DNA from: Pseudomonas cremoricolorata | GTDB lineage: Bacteria; Pseudomonadota; Gammaproteobacteria; Pseudomonadales; Pseudomonadaceae | Assembly: GCF_000759535.1 (NCBI RefSeq) | Contig: NZ_CP009455.1 | Location: 2,604,001-2,668,000 of the forward strand | Direction of reading: 5' to 3' | Length of the DNA stretch: 64,000 nt | Made by a program: the position numbers and the translations under genes | Notes under the pieces: generated by a model | What the model was told of the DNA's origin: nothing | Seen by the model: only the letters and a program-made list of their open reading frames with translations | The model's database searches: none | Part shown: positions 9,002 through 19,029 of the stretch, one piece after another | Layout: every line of letters starts with the position of its first letter | Numbering within the stretch: the first letter of the stretch is position 1

Positions 9002-9248
9002 GCAACATTCCTAAAGCGATGAGTGGTCGGCACGAAACGTGCGCGAGGCCGGGCTGCGGCATCGAACCGAGCCCTTGCGGCTGGCGCAGAACAGGGTCGG
9101 CGGCCTGTGGAGCCGCGTGCTACCGAGCAAAGGAGGAAGGGTAGCGAAATCCGGGCTGCAGGGGAATGCTCCAGCCGAGAGCTTCGCTTGTGCAAGGTCG
9201 ATGGCGCCAGTACCATTACCGCTCTCTTTTTCCGGCAGGAGCAGCTTA
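9002..9248. promoter_or_regulatory. gcvR/dapA divergent intergenic region with inverted repeats
   Basis: 247 bases with no convincing gene. GCTACC (9119-9124) and GGTAGC (9140-9145) enclose a purine-rich loop containing AAAGGAGGAAG. GGCTG (9154-9158) can pair with CAGCC (9172-9176). These could fold in the dapA leader RNA. No known riboswitch class is recognised. Confidence 0.35.
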
Positions 9249-10136
9249 ATGATCGCGGGCAGTATGGTGGCATTGGTCACGCCCATGGATGCACAAGGGC
9301 GCGTCGACTGGCTCAGCCTCGACAAACTGGTCGATTTCCACCTGGAAAAAGGCACGCACGCCATCGTCGCGGTCGGCACCACTGGCGAATCCGCCACGCT
9401 CGATGTCGAAGAGCACATCCTGGTCATCAAGCACGTGGTCGAGCGGGTCAAGCGCAGCAATCGGAGCATCCCGGTCATCGCCGGCACTGGTGCCAACTCC
9501 ACCGCCGAAGCGATTCACCTCACGCAGAATGCCAAAAGCGCCGGAGCCGATGCCTGCCTGCTGGTGGTGCCGTACTATAACCGTCCCACCCAGGAAGGCC
9601 TGTACCAGCACTTCAAGCTGATCGCCGAATCGGTCGATATCCCGCAGATCCTCTACAACGTGCCCGGTCGTACCTCCTGCGACATGCAGGCCGAAACCGT
9701 GATCCGCCTCTCGACCATTCACAACATCATCGGCATCAAGGAAGCCACCGGCGACCTCGACCGGGCCAAGGCCATCATCGAAGGCGTCGACCCAGCGTTC
9801 CTGGTTCTGTCCGGCGATGATCCAACCGCAGTCGAGCTGATCCTGCTGGGCGGCAAAGGCAATATTTCCGTCACTGCCAACGTCGCCCCGCGCGAGATGG
9901 CCGACCTGTGCGAAGCCGCCCTTGCCGGCGATGCCGAAAAGGCCCGCGCGATCAACGACGCACTTATGCCCTTGCACAAGAATCTGTTCTGCGAGGCCAA
10001 CCCGATCCCGGTGAAATGGGCATTGGTGGAAATGGGCCTCATGCACAAAGGCATTCGCCTGCCCCTGACCTGGCTGAGCGAAGGCTGTCACGAACGAGTC
10101 CGTACTGCCTTGCGCCAGTCCGGCGTACTGGTTTAA
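9249..10136 (+). CDS. dapA: 4-hydroxy-tetrahydrodipicolinate synthase
   Basis: 295 residues. Condenses pyruvate with aspartate semialdehyde, the first committed step to lysine and diaminopimelate. Visible motifs: GTTGESATL near residue 45; the catalytic Tyr in PYYNRPTQEG; the Schiff-base Lys in IIGIKEATGD. The frame is open 210 bases upstream, but ATG at 9249 with GGAG at 9237-9240 gives the family-typical start MIAGSMVALVTPM. First gene of dapA-bamC-MBL-purC. Confidence 0.97.
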   Translation: MIAGSMVALVTPMDAQGRVDWLSLDKLVDFHLEKGTHAIVAVGTTGESATLDVEEHILVIKHVVERVKRSNRSIPVIAGTGANSTAEAIHLTQNAKSAGADACLLVVPYYNRPTQEGLYQHFKLIAESVDIPQILYNVPGRTSCDMQAETVIRLSTIHNIIGIKEATGDLDRAKAIIEGVDPAFLVLSGDDPTAVELILLGGKGNISVTANVAPREMADLCEAALAGDAEKARAINDALMPLHKNLFCEANPIPVKWALVEMGLMHKGIRLPLTWLSEGCHERVRTALRQSGVLV

Positions 10137-10153
10137 TCGAGGAAGTACACCGC

Positions 10154-11269
10154 ATGAAGCGACTGGCAGGTTTATCCGCCCTGGCATTGATCATCTCCAG
10201 CACCAGCGGTTGTGGCTGGCTGTGGGGCGACGAAGGTTATTTCCGTGATCGCGGCAGCGACTACCTGCAAGCGCAGACCACAGCGCCCATGCAGGTTCCG
10301 CAGGACGCCACCCACGTCAAACGTCTCGACCCACTGCTGCCGATTCCGCGTAACGTCGCCGACGACAACATCAGCGGCGAATTCGAAGTACCGCGTCCGC
10401 AGCCGCTCAATGCCGCTGCCGATACCGCCGACTACAGCTTGCAACGCAGCGGCAGCAGCCGTTGGGTGCTGGCCCAACGCTCGCCTGCCGAAGTCTGGCC
10501 GGTGGCTCGCCAGTTCTTCGAGGACAACGGCTTCCGTATCGCCGAAGAGCGTCCTCAGACCGGCGAATTCAACACCACCTGGCAGCGTTTCGACGAACTG
10601 TCCGCCTCGCTCGGCCAGCGCCTGGCCAGTTCGGCCAGCAGCGGCGACAGCGAAGTCCGCGTGCGCGTGCGCATGGAACCGGGCGTGCAGCGCAACACCA
10701 GTGAGGTGTACATCGTCAGTGTCGAGCGTCCGGCTGGCAGCACGGCCGACCCGGCATTCCCTTCGACCTCGCGCAACGCCGGTGTCGATGCTCTGCTGGT
10801 CGATGAAATGCTCGCCAGCATGAACCGCAGCGCCGAGAAGGGCGGCTCGGTCTCGCTGCTCGCCGAACGCGACTTCGACACCCCAAGCCGTGTCAGCCTG
10901 AGCGAAGACGGCAGCGGCAACCCGGTGCTTTACATGGGCTCCGATCTGGATCGCGCCTGGTCTGGCGTCGGCCGCGCCCTCGAGCAAGGCCAGTGGCGCG
11001 TGGAGGACATCAACCGCAGCCTGGGCCTGTACTACATCAACCTGTCGGAAAAACCTGAAGACAAGCAGAACGAGCCTGGCTTCTTCGGCCGCATGTTCGG
11101 CAGCAAACCGACCGAGCAGGAGCGTGAAGCCCGTGCCGAGCGTTACCAGGTTCGCCTGAGCAAGGTCGGCGAGAACGTCCAGGTCACGGTCGAGAAGAAC
11201 ATCAACACCGTCGCCCCGGCTGATGTCGCTCGCCGTGTGCTGAGCCTCATTCAGGACCACCTGGGTTAA
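10154..11269 (+). CDS. bamC: Outer-membrane assembly lipoprotein BamC
   Basis: 371 residues. The signal peptide ends in a lipobox with lipidated Cys20 (STSGC). After it come the unstructured N-terminal segment that binds BamD in E. coli and two helix-grip domains (about 100-215 and 245-365). Part of the BAM complex that inserts beta-barrels into the outer membrane. GAGGA lies upstream of the ATG at 10154. Seventeen bases after dapA, as in other pseudomonads (formerly nlpB). Confidence 0.93.
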   Translation: MKRLAGLSALALIISSTSGCGWLWGDEGYFRDRGSDYLQAQTTAPMQVPQDATHVKRLDPLLPIPRNVADDNISGEFEVPRPQPLNAAADTADYSLQRSGSSRWVLAQRSPAEVWPVARQFFEDNGFRIAEERPQTGEFNTTWQRFDELSASLGQRLASSASSGDSEVRVRVRMEPGVQRNTSEVYIVSVERPAGSTADPAFPSTSRNAGVDALLVDEMLASMNRSAEKGGSVSLLAERDFDTPSRVSLSEDGSGNPVLYMGSDLDRAWSGVGRALEQGQWRVEDINRSLGLYYINLSEKPEDKQNEPGFFGRMFGSKPTEQEREARAERYQVRLSKVGENVQVTVEKNINTVAPADVARRVLSLIQDHLG

Positions 11270-12028
11270 GTGCGTTTCGCGGTACTGGGAAGCGGTAGCC
11301 AGGGAAACGGCACGCTGATCGCCAGCGGTGACACGTTCATTCTGGTCGACTGCGGGTTTTCCTTGCGTGAAACCGAGCGGCGCCTGGCGCTGCTTGGCGT
11401 GTCGGCCAGTGATCTCAGTGCGGTGCTGGTGACCCACGAACATGCCGATCATGTGCATGGCGTTGGGTTGCTGGCGCGGCGCTACAATGTGCCGGTGTAC
11501 CTGAGCCAGGGCACTTTGCGTGGCATGCGCAAGCCGGTGGAGGTCGCCGGTTTTCTGGAATGCGGTGCCACACTGGGCATCGGCAGCCTGCAGGTCAGCG
11601 CCGCCCGCGTCGAGCATGATGCCCTCGAGCCGTTGCAGTACGTGATCAGTGACGGCAGTCGTCGCTTCGGCATGCTGACCGATCTGGGCAGCTACGATGC
11701 TCGCCTGCTGGAGCGCTACCGCGACCTCGATGCACTGTTGATTGAAGCCAATCACTGCCGTGATCTGCTTGCCCGAGGCCACTACCCGCGCTTTCTCAAG
11801 GTGCGGGTCGGCGGCAATCAGGGGCATTTGAACAACCACCAGGCCGCCAGCCTGGTGGCCGAGCTGGGCTGGAATACTTTGCAGCACCTGGTGCTGGCCC
11901 ACCTCAGCAGCAAGAACAACCTGCCACATCTGGCCCGTCAGTGCTTCGTCGACACCCTTGGGTGCGACCCGGACTGGCTCCAGGTGGCCAACCAGGACAC
12001 TGGGCTCGACTGGCGCCACATCGCCTAG
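11270..12028 (+). CDS. MBL-fold metallohydrolase (YycJ-like)
   Basis: 252 residues. The metallo-beta-lactamase signature THEHADH (HxHxDH) is at about residues 54-60, with further ligands expected in VEHDALEP and EANHCRD. Starts with GTG immediately after the bamC stop, so translation is likely coupled. Closest in pattern to YycJ-like hydrolases ([11 protein letters not shown] at the N-terminus). Substrate unknown. Positional conservation between bamC and purC suggests a housekeeping role, which is inference. Confidence 0.83.
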   Translation: MRFAVLGSGSQGNGTLIASGDTFILVDCGFSLRETERRLALLGVSASDLSAVLVTHEHADHVHGVGLLARRYNVPVYLSQGTLRGMRKPVEVAGFLECGATLGIGSLQVSAARVEHDALEPLQYVISDGSRRFGMLTDLGSYDARLLERYRDLDALLIEANHCRDLLARGHYPRFLKVRVGGNQGHLNNHQAASLVAELGWNTLQHLVLAHLSSKNNLPHLARQCFVDTLGCDPDWLQVANQDTGLDWRHIA

Positions 12029-12056
12029 CCCACCCACACTGCAAGCGGAGCCCATC

Positions 12057-12767
12057 ATGGAAAAACGCGACGAACTGTACCGCGGCAAGGCCAAATCGGT
12101 TTATCAGACCGACGACGCCGACCGCTTGATCCTGCTGTTCCGCAACGACACTTCGGCGTTCGACGGCAAGCGCATCGAACAGCTGGACCGTAAAGGCATG
12201 GTGAACAACAAGTTCAACGCCTTCATCATGCAGAAGCTCGAAGAAGCCGGCGTGCCGACCCAGTTCGACAAGCTGCTGGGCGACAACGAATGCCTGGTCA
12301 AGAAGCTCGACATGATTCCGGTCGAGTGCGTGGTGCGCAACTACGCCGCCGGCAGCCTGGTCAAGCGCCTGGGCGTGGAAGAGGGCATCAAGCTCGAGCC
12401 GTCCACCTTCGAGCTGTTCCTCAAGAACGACGAGAAGGGTGATCCGTTCATCAACGAATCCCACGTGGTCGCCTTCGGCTGGGGTACCGCCGAGCAACTG
12501 GTCGAGATGAAGAAGCTGTCGCTCAAGGTCAATGAAGTACTGAGCAAGCTGTTCGATGACGCCGGCCTGCTGCTGGTGGACTTCAAGCTCGAGTTCGGCG
12601 TATTCCACGGCCAGATCGTGCTGGGTGACGAATTCAGCCCCGACGGCTGCCGCCTGTGGGACAAGGAAACCCGCAAGAAAATGGACAAGGACCGCTTCCG
12701 CCAGGGTCTGGGCGACGTCATCGAAGCCTACGAAGAAGTCGCCAAGCGTCTCGGCGTGCCGCTGTAA
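12057..12767 (+). CDS. purC: Phosphoribosylaminoimidazole-succinocarboxamide synthase
   Basis: 236 residues. ATP-dependent joining of CAIR and aspartate to SAICAR in purine synthesis. Motifs: YRGKAKSVY at the N-terminus; the SAICAR synthetase signature [23 protein letters not shown]; and [18 protein letters not shown] ribosome site upstream. Last gene of the dapA operon, 28 bases after the MBL gene. Confidence 0.97.
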   Translation: MEKRDELYRGKAKSVYQTDDADRLILLFRNDTSAFDGKRIEQLDRKGMVNNKFNAFIMQKLEEAGVPTQFDKLLGDNECLVKKLDMIPVECVVRNYAAGSLVKRLGVEEGIKLEPSTFELFLKNDEKGDPFINESHVVAFGWGTAEQLVEMKKLSLKVNEVLSKLFDDAGLLLVDFKLEFGVFHGQIVLGDEFSPDGCRLWDKETRKKMDKDRFRQGLGDVIEAYEEVAKRLGVPL

Positions 12768-12820
12768 CCTGCACTGGCACGCAAGCGCCTGATACCACGT
12801 GACTTTTTTCAACAAAAGGT

Positions 12821-12848
12821 TTGCCTTCCGAGAAAACGCTGGTATCAT
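12821..12848 (+). promoter_or_regulatory. Sigma-70 promoter of tRNA-Ser
   Basis: TTGCCT (12821-12826), a 16-base spacer and TATCAT (12843-12848) lie just before the tRNA, which starts 10 bases after the -10 box. Confidence 0.6.
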
Positions 12849-12858
12849 GCGCGCCACT

Positions 12859-12948
12859 GGAGAGATGCCGGAGTGGTCGAACGGGACGGATTCGAAATCC
12901 GTTGTACTGGCAACAGTACCTAGGGTTCAAATCCCTATCTCTCCGCCA
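12859..12948 (+). tRNA. tRNA-Ser, anticodon CGA
   Basis: 90 bases. The acceptor stem GGAGAGA pairs with TCTCTCC, followed by encoded CCA. The anticodon stem ACGGA/TCCGT encloses TTCGAAA, giving anticodon CGA, which reads the UCG serine codon. A long variable arm (GTACTGGCAACAGTAC) marks a class II tRNA, and the T-arm contains GGTTCAAATCC. Own promoter upstream and strong terminator downstream. Confidence 0.97.
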
Positions 12949-12952
12949 TATC

Positions 12953-12989
12953 AAAAAGCCCCGCAAGTTAATCACTTGCGGGGCTTTTT
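12953..12989 (+). terminator. Strong intrinsic terminator after tRNA-Ser
   Basis: A 16-base perfect stem (arms 12953-12968 and 12974-12989) around loop TAATC. It has a GC-rich core GCCCCGC and A5/T5 flanks, so it can work on both strands. Confidence 0.95.
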
Positions 12990-13117
12990 CGTATCTGTGT
13001 TTCAGGATTTCTCCGTGCTCTCAGTACCGCCTCGCCTGGAGCAACCTGACGGTTTGGGGGCAGGGTGCGCACGCGTAATCGAGTGGAGCAGGCGCACGGT
13101 GGTGTCAAATGTTCCGG

Positions 13118-13921
13118 TCATCCCTGATCACTGCTGAAGACCTCCTTGAAGAACCGCTTCATGTCAGCCCATGAACGCTCGTCCGCAGCTTTGTTGTAAC
13201 CAATGTCCGGCCCGCCATGCTCGCCGTGGCCAAGGCGGTCGGCATCGGGGTTGCTGAAGCCGTGCTTGGCACCGGGCAGGCTGACGAACTCGAAGCTCGC
13301 GTTGGCGTTTTGCATTTCCTGCTTGAAATCGGCCACCTGTTGCGGCGTCACCATGCTGTCGTCGGCGCCGTGCTCGACGAGAATCTTGGCCCTGACCGCT
13401 CCGGCCTGCGCCGGTGTCTGAGTGACCAGTGCGCCGTGGAAGCTGACCACGCCGTCGAGCTTGGCGCCGCGCCGGGCGGCGTCGAGCACCACCTTGCCAC
13501 CGAAGCAGTAACCGATGGCGCCGAGGCGATGCTTGTCGGTGCCGGGTTGGATTTTCAGCAGGTCGAGTCCGGCATCGAAGCGCCGTACGGCAGCGGCGGG
13601 GTCTTTCATCGCCTGGGCCATGAAGGCCTGCGCGTCGGCCGGGTGCTCGGTGTGCTTGCCGTCGCCGTACATGTCGATGGCCAGCGCGTTGTAGCCCAGC
13701 GCCGCGAGGTCACGGGCGCGACGCTTGGCGTAGTTGTCCAGGCCCCACCATTCATGCACCACCACCACGCCGGGGCGTTTGCCGGTGAGTGCGTCGTCGT
13801 AGGCGTAGTAGCCGATCAGGCGATTGCCGTCGGCGTCCTGATAAGGAATCTCGCGGGTTTGCACCGCTGCCTGGGTGAAGGCAGCGCTGCACATCAATGC
13901 CACGGCAAGCGCGAAGCGCAT
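13118..13921 (-). CDS. Exported dienelactone hydrolase-family protein
   Basis: 267 residues, alpha/beta hydrolase with a signal peptide (MRFALAVALMCSAAFTQA). The DLH triad is visible: Cys in GYCFGGK, Asp in HGADDSMV, His in GAKHGFSNP. The motif VHEWWGLDNYAKRRARDLA is characteristic of the family. No catechol or chlorocatechol genes are near, so a broad esterase role is more likely than dienelactone cleavage. Divergent from oprH. Confidence 0.88.
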   Translation of the reverse strand: MRFALAVALMCSAAFTQAAVQTREIPYQDADGNRLIGYYAYDDALTGKRPGVVVVHEWWGLDNYAKRRARDLAALGYNALAIDMYGDGKHTEHPADAQAFMAQAMKDPAAAVRRFDAGLDLLKIQPGTDKHRLGAIGYCFGGKVVLDAARRGAKLDGVVSFHGALVTQTPAQAGAVRAKILVEHGADDSMVTPQQVADFKQEMQNANASFEFVSLPGAKHGFSNPDADRLGHGEHGGPDIGYNKAADERSWADMKRFFKEVFSSDQG

Positions 13922-13956
13922 GGTCGGTACTCCCTATCGAGGTCAGGGTCAGGTTC

Positions 13957-13995
13957 GTTCAGCGCAGGTTCAGCCAGGGTTCAGCGGCGGTTCAG
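13957..13995 (+). promoter_or_regulatory. Four-copy GTTCAG direct repeat (candidate PhoP box array) upstream of oprH
   Basis: GTTCAG occurs at 13957, 13968, 13979 and 13990, exactly 11 bases apart, with 5-base spacers CGCAG, CCAGG and CGGCG. Enteric PhoP boxes are two (G/T)GTTTA half-sites separated by 5 bases. The phase, spacing and position before oprH-phoP-phoQ fit PhoP autoregulation. Confidence 0.75.
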
Positions 13996-14006
13996 GCGCC
14001 GCTCAC

Positions 14007-14012
14007 TACTCT
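14007..14012 (+). promoter_or_regulatory. Possible -10 box of the oprH promoter
   Basis: TACTCT lies 11 bases after the last GTTCAG repeat. That is the spacing at which PhoP boxes replace a -35 element in enterics. The hexamer is a weak match. Confidence 0.4.
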
Positions 14013-14056
14013 AGCCCGCAGAGACACTCAGCGCATCCAAACTGGAGTACCTACCC

Positions 14057-14662
14057 ATGAAAACACTCAATAGTCTGCTCGCCGCCGTGGCTGTCTGCGC
14101 CGCTGGCCTGGCCACTTCCGCCCAGGCCGACGACACCTTCGCCAGCCTCACCTATGGCCAGACCAGCGACAAGGTTCGCAAGTCCGGCCTGCTGCAGCGC
14201 AACACCGAGAACCTCAACACCGATGGCATCATCGGTAAGGATGGCACCTGGGGTGTGCGTCTGGGGCAAATCAACGACCAGGCCCGTTACTACATGACCT
14301 ACGACAACGTCTCGGGGGACCACAGCGGCCTCAAGCTGCGTCAGGAAAACCTGCTGGGCAGCTACGACCTGTTCTACCCGGTCGGTGACACCACCAAGCT
14401 GTTCGGCGGTGCCAGCCTTGGCATGACCAAGCTGACCCAGGAATCTTCCGGCGTCAGCCGCGATACCGACTACGGCTACGCGGTTGGCCTGCAGGGCGGG
14501 GTGATTCAACAAGTCACCGACAACGCCTCGGTGGAGTTGGGCTACCGTTACCTGCGCAGCAATGCCAGCGTGGAAGTCTCGCCCCATGGCGAACCCAAGG
14601 CTGGCGCCCTGCGCCTGACCAGCAGCGCGCAGACCTACCTGTCGGCCAACTACCGCTTCTAG
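14057..14662 (+). CDS. oprH: Outer-membrane protein H1 (OprH)
   Basis: 201 residues. A signal peptide ends at AQA. The small beta-barrel has alternating strands and ends in ANYRF, a C-terminal Phe typical of BAM substrates. Motifs shared with P. aeruginosa OprH include GTWGVRLGQ, LRQENLLGSYD, TKLFGGASLG and ELGYRYLRSNAS. OprH binds LPS and stabilises the outer membrane at low Mg2+. First gene of oprH-phoP-phoQ; GGAG at 14043-14046. Confidence 0.93.
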   Translation: MKTLNSLLAAVAVCAAGLATSAQADDTFASLTYGQTSDKVRKSGLLQRNTENLNTDGIIGKDGTWGVRLGQINDQARYYMTYDNVSGDHSGLKLRQENLLGSYDLFYPVGDTTKLFGGASLGMTKLTQESSGVSRDTDYGYAVGLQGGVIQQVTDNASVELGYRYLRSNASVEVSPHGEPKAGALRLTSSAQTYLSANYRF

Positions 14663-14731
14663 GGCCGCGTTCGGCTGATATCCTGTGCCGGCCGCCGCAC
14701 CAACGCCGGCGCAGCCTTCGAGGAGAGATGC

Positions 14732-15409
14732 ATGAAACTGCTGGTGGTCGAGGACGAAGCGCTGTTGCGCCATCACCTCCTCACGCGCCTGGGCGAGAGC
14801 GGCCATGTGGTGCAGGCCGTGGCCAACGCCGAAGAGGCGTTGTATCAGGCTGGCGAGTTCAGCTACGACCTGGCGGTGATCGATCTCGGTCTGCCCGGCA
14901 TGAGCGGCCTGGAATTGATCGGCGAGCTGCGCCGCCAGGGCAAGACCTTCCCGATCCTGATTCTCACCGCGCGTGGCAACTGGCAGGACAAGGTCGAAGG
15001 CCTGGCGGCCGGTGCCGACGATTACGTGGTCAAGCCGTTCCAGTTCGAGGAGCTCGAAGCCAGGCTCAACGCCTTGTTGCGCCGCTCCAGCGGTTTCATC
15101 CAGTCGACCATCGAAGCCGGTCCACTGCTGCTCGACATCAATCGCAAACAGGCCAGCCTCGACCAGCAACCGTTGGCGCTCACCGCTTATGAATACCGCA
15201 TCCTGGAATACCTCATGCGCCATCACCAGCAGGTGGTCGCCAAGGAGCGGCTGATGGAGCAGCTGTATGCCGACGATGACGAGCGCGACCCGAACGTCAT
15301 CGAAGTGCTGGTCGGCCGCCTGCGCCGCAAACTCGAAGCGGCTGGCGGGTTCAAGCCCATCGATACCGTGCGCGGCCTGGGCTACCTGTTCAACGAGCGC
15401 TGCCGGTGA
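14732..15409 (+). CDS. phoP: Response regulator PhoP
   Basis: 225 residues, OmpR family. The receiver domain (1-118) has phospho-acceptor Asp51 (VIDLGLPGM), acidic pair ED at 7-8 and the Lys in VVKPFQF. The C-terminal winged helix (about 125-222) contains LTAYEYRILEYL and VEVLVGRLRRKL-like elements. Activates low-Mg2+ and cationic-peptide response genes. AGGAGAG precedes the ATG. Overlaps phoQ by four bases. Confidence 0.96.
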   Translation: MKLLVVEDEALLRHHLLTRLGESGHVVQAVANAEEALYQAGEFSYDLAVIDLGLPGMSGLELIGELRRQGKTFPILILTARGNWQDKVEGLAAGADDYVVKPFQFEELEARLNALLRRSSGFIQSTIEAGPLLLDINRKQASLDQQPLALTAYEYRILEYLMRHHQQVVAKERLMEQLYADDDERDPNVIEVLVGRLRRKLEAAGGFKPIDTVRGLGYLFNERCR

Positions 15410-16752
15410 TTCGCTCGCTGCGCGTGCGGCTGATGCTGGCCGCCGCGGTGCTGGCGGTATTGTTCATGCTGGCGCTGCTGCCGGCGCTGCAAAAGGCGTT
15501 CAGCCTGGCCTTGCAGGAGTCCATCGAGCAACGACTGGCCTCGGATGTCACCACGCTGATCTCGGCCGCACGGATCGAGCGCGGGCAGTTGAAGATGCCG
15601 GCGTTGTTGCCCGACGAGCGCTTCAAACTGCCCGAAAGCGGTCTGCTCGGCTATATCTTCGACCGCAACGGCACCCTCGTCTGGCGTTCCCGCGCCACCC
15701 GCGACCAGCACATCGACTACCGCCCTCGCTACGACGGCCGCGGCAACGAATTCGCCCGCGCCCGGCAGAGTGATGGTGAAGAGTTCTTCGTCTATGACGT
15801 GGAAATCAAGCTGTTGGGTGGCAAGAGCGCGGCCTACAGCATCGTCGCCCTGCAACCGGTGCGCGAGTACCAGCACACCCTCGACGGCTTGCGGGAAAAA
15901 CTCTATCTAGGCTTCGGCGCTGCTTTGCTGGCACTGCTGGTGCTGCTCTGGGCGGGCCTGACCTGGGGCCTGCGGTCGTTGCGCCACCTCAGCCGCGAGC
16001 TGGATCAGGTCGAGTCTGGCGCGCGCGAGGGGCTGAGCCGTGAGCACCCCCGCGAGCTGTTGCGCCTGACCGGATCGCTCAACCGCCTGCTGCATAGCGA
16101 GCGTGAACAGCGCCAGCGCTACCGTGATTCGCTGGATGATCTGGCGCACAGCCTCAAGACGCCGCTGGCGGTACTGCAAGGCGTCGGCGAGAGCATGGGC
16201 AAGGGCGGTGACCAGCGCGAGCAGGCGCGCATCCTGCAAAGTCAGATCGAGCGCATGAGCCAGCAGATCGACTACCAGTTGCAGCGCGCCAGCTTGCGCA
16301 AGAGTGGTCTGGTGCGCCACCAGGTCGAGCTCAAGCCCCTGCTTGAAAGCCTGTGCAACACCTTGGCCAAGGTCTACCGCGACAAGCGCGTGCAGATCAC
16401 CGTGGACGTGCCGGATCGGGCGCGGGTGCCCATGGAGCAGGGTGCTTTGCTCGAACTGCTCGGCAACCTGCTGGAAAACGCCTATCGCTTGTGTCTGGAA
16501 CAGGTGCGTGTAAGCCTGCGCGGCGCTGCCGGGGAACTCGAGCTGTGCATCGAAGATGACGGCATGGGTGTCCCCCCTGATCAGCGCCAGCGCATCCTCC
16601 AGCGTGGGGAGCGCCTCGACCGGCAGCATCCTGGGCAAGGTATCGGGCTGGCGGTGGTCAAGGATATCGTCGACAGCTATGACGCCCGGTTGCACCTCGA
16701 TGATTCGCCGCTCGGTGGTGCCGCATTTCGTGTGGTGTTCATCCTCGACTGA
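15406..16752 (+). CDS. phoQ: Sensor histidine kinase PhoQ
   Basis: 448 residues. Two membrane helices (about 8-28 and 166-188) flank a periplasmic sensor domain. HAMP-like region, then the H-box DDLAHSLKTPLAVL with phospho-His248. ATP-binding N-box LLGNLLENAYR and G-boxes DDGMGVPP and GQGIGLAVVKDIV. Starts with GTG inside the phoP stop (GTGA overlap). The periplasmic domain senses divalent cations and antimicrobial peptides in the known homologs. Confidence 0.95.
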   Translation: MIRSLRVRLMLAAAVLAVLFMLALLPALQKAFSLALQESIEQRLASDVTTLISAARIERGQLKMPALLPDERFKLPESGLLGYIFDRNGTLVWRSRATRDQHIDYRPRYDGRGNEFARARQSDGEEFFVYDVEIKLLGGKSAAYSIVALQPVREYQHTLDGLREKLYLGFGAALLALLVLLWAGLTWGLRSLRHLSRELDQVESGAREGLSREHPRELLRLTGSLNRLLHSEREQRQRYRDSLDDLAHSLKTPLAVLQGVGESMGKGGDQREQARILQSQIERMSQQIDYQLQRASLRKSGLVRHQVELKPLLESLCNTLAKVYRDKRVQITVDVPDRARVPMEQGALLELLGNLLENAYRLCLEQVRVSLRGAAGELELCIEDDGMGVPPDQRQRILQRGERLDRQHPGQGIGLAVVKDIVDSYDARLHLDDSPLGGAAFRVVFILD

Positions 16753-16760
16753 ATGCCGGG

Positions 16761-16818
16761 GTGGGCGGATTCCCGCCACCGCCCCTGTTCAATTCCCGCC
16801 ACCGGGCGGAATTCCGCC
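16761..16818 (+). promoter_or_regulatory. Palindromic upstream activator sites of dctA (DctD-like)
   Basis: A perfect 14-base palindrome GGCGGAATTCCGCC occupies 16805-16818. A second, imperfect palindrome GTGGGCGGATTCCCGCCAC is at 16761-16779, and AATTCCCGCC (16791-16800) forms an overlapping inverted copy. The core GCGGAA...TTCCGC matches rhizobial DctD half-sites. Centre is about 90 bases upstream of the sigma-54 promoter, a normal enhancer distance. Confidence 0.6.
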
Positions 16819-16896
16819 ATGTCTGAGGGCGCTTTCTGCGCCATTGCGGCGCATTCCACCCGCATGAATGACGGGTTTGCACCGTGCCTGGGCATC

Positions 16897-16913
16897 TTGG
16901 CACTGCCCTTGCT
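16897..16913 (+). promoter_or_regulatory. Sigma-54 (-24/-12) promoter of dctA
   Basis: TTGGCACTGCCCTTGCT matches the RpoN consensus TTGGCAC-N5-TTGCT in every defined position. The start codon is 133 bases downstream. C4-dicarboxylate uptake genes are classic RpoN/DctD targets. Confidence 0.88.
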
Positions 16914-16985
16914 AATCAGCTTGCAGAGGCCTGCGCCATGCAGCTCGAACACAACGACAAATCCCTCCATGTGCAGGAGGGTTAG

Positions 16986-18368
<1,383 letters not shown>

Positions 18369-18388
18369 GTTCGTGCTAGTGGTATGAG

Positions 18389-18415
18389 AAAGCCTGTCTT
18401 CGGACAGGCTTTTTT
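18389..18415 (+). terminator. Intrinsic terminator of dctA
   Basis: Stem AAAGCCTGTC/GACAGGCTTT (18389-18398 with 18403-18412) closes on the stable tetraloop TTCG and runs into a T6 tract. Confidence 0.95.
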
Positions 18416-18454
18416 ATTTGGGCTGGGCTCGGGGCGGCAGGAAGGCCCGGGGGT

Positions 18455-18949
18455 TTACTCGTGGCGAGTCTGGCCGCTGAACACCAGCACCTGACGACAG
18501 CGCTTGCACAGGTAGCGACGCCCCTGATGCACCAGCTTGTGGCGCTGGGCAGTGAAGGCAAAGTCGCTGTCGGGGCAGGGGCAGCGGTAGATGTAGCGGG
18601 TCGCCATACGACGCTGCACGGCATAGTTGTGGCAGCGCAGTGGCGGCAGTTCATAGACGCCGCGCATGATCAGCTGCCATTCCTCGCCATGGGCCTGAAT
18701 ACCCGCACCGAACAGTTGATGGGCAATCAGGTGCGCCACCTCGTGTGGCACGGTCTGGCGGAGGAAGTCTTCGCGGTTGGCCTGGTACAACTGCGGATTG
18801 AACCGCAGCAGGTTGTCGTACAGATGGGCAACGCCGGCCTTCTGCCCACGCAGTTTGAAGCTGACGTCGGGGCGCGTGAAGGGCCGTTTGAAAAAGGCTT
18901 CGGCCTGCGCGTAGCAGGCCTCCACCCGTTGTTTGAGCTGCTCGGGCAT
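18455..18949 (-). CDS. sprT: SprT-family zinc metalloprotease-like protein
   Basis: 164 residues. The HEXXH zinc site is VPHEVAHLIAHQ (about 61-72), and a C-terminal zinc-ribbon is formed by CPC and CKRC. Related to E. coli SprT and the eukaryotic Spartan protease domain; its bacterial role is poorly defined. The frame is open 51 bases further upstream. I chose ATG at 18949 because it gives the standard N-terminus MPEQLKQRVEACYAQAE, with GGAG 12 bases upstream. Confidence 0.87.
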   Translation of the reverse strand: MPEQLKQRVEACYAQAEAFFKRPFTRPDVSFKLRGQKAGVAHLYDNLLRFNPQLYQANREDFLRQTVPHEVAHLIAHQLFGAGIQAHGEEWQLIMRGVYELPPLRCHNYAVQRRMATRYIYRCPCPDSDFAFTAQRHKLVHQGRRYLCKRCRQVLVFSGQTRHE

Positions 18950-19029
18950 AAAGGGGAGGTCTCCTGGCCGGGCATTATGCCGCACCCGTGGTGCCGGCAC
19001 AGAAACCGTTGGTCAGCGTGTCCGGCAGG

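Noticed and set aside
9039..9248. In-frame N-terminal extension of DapA
   Set aside because: The extension does not look like the family, and a good ribosome site sits before ATG 9249, which gives the standard N-terminus.
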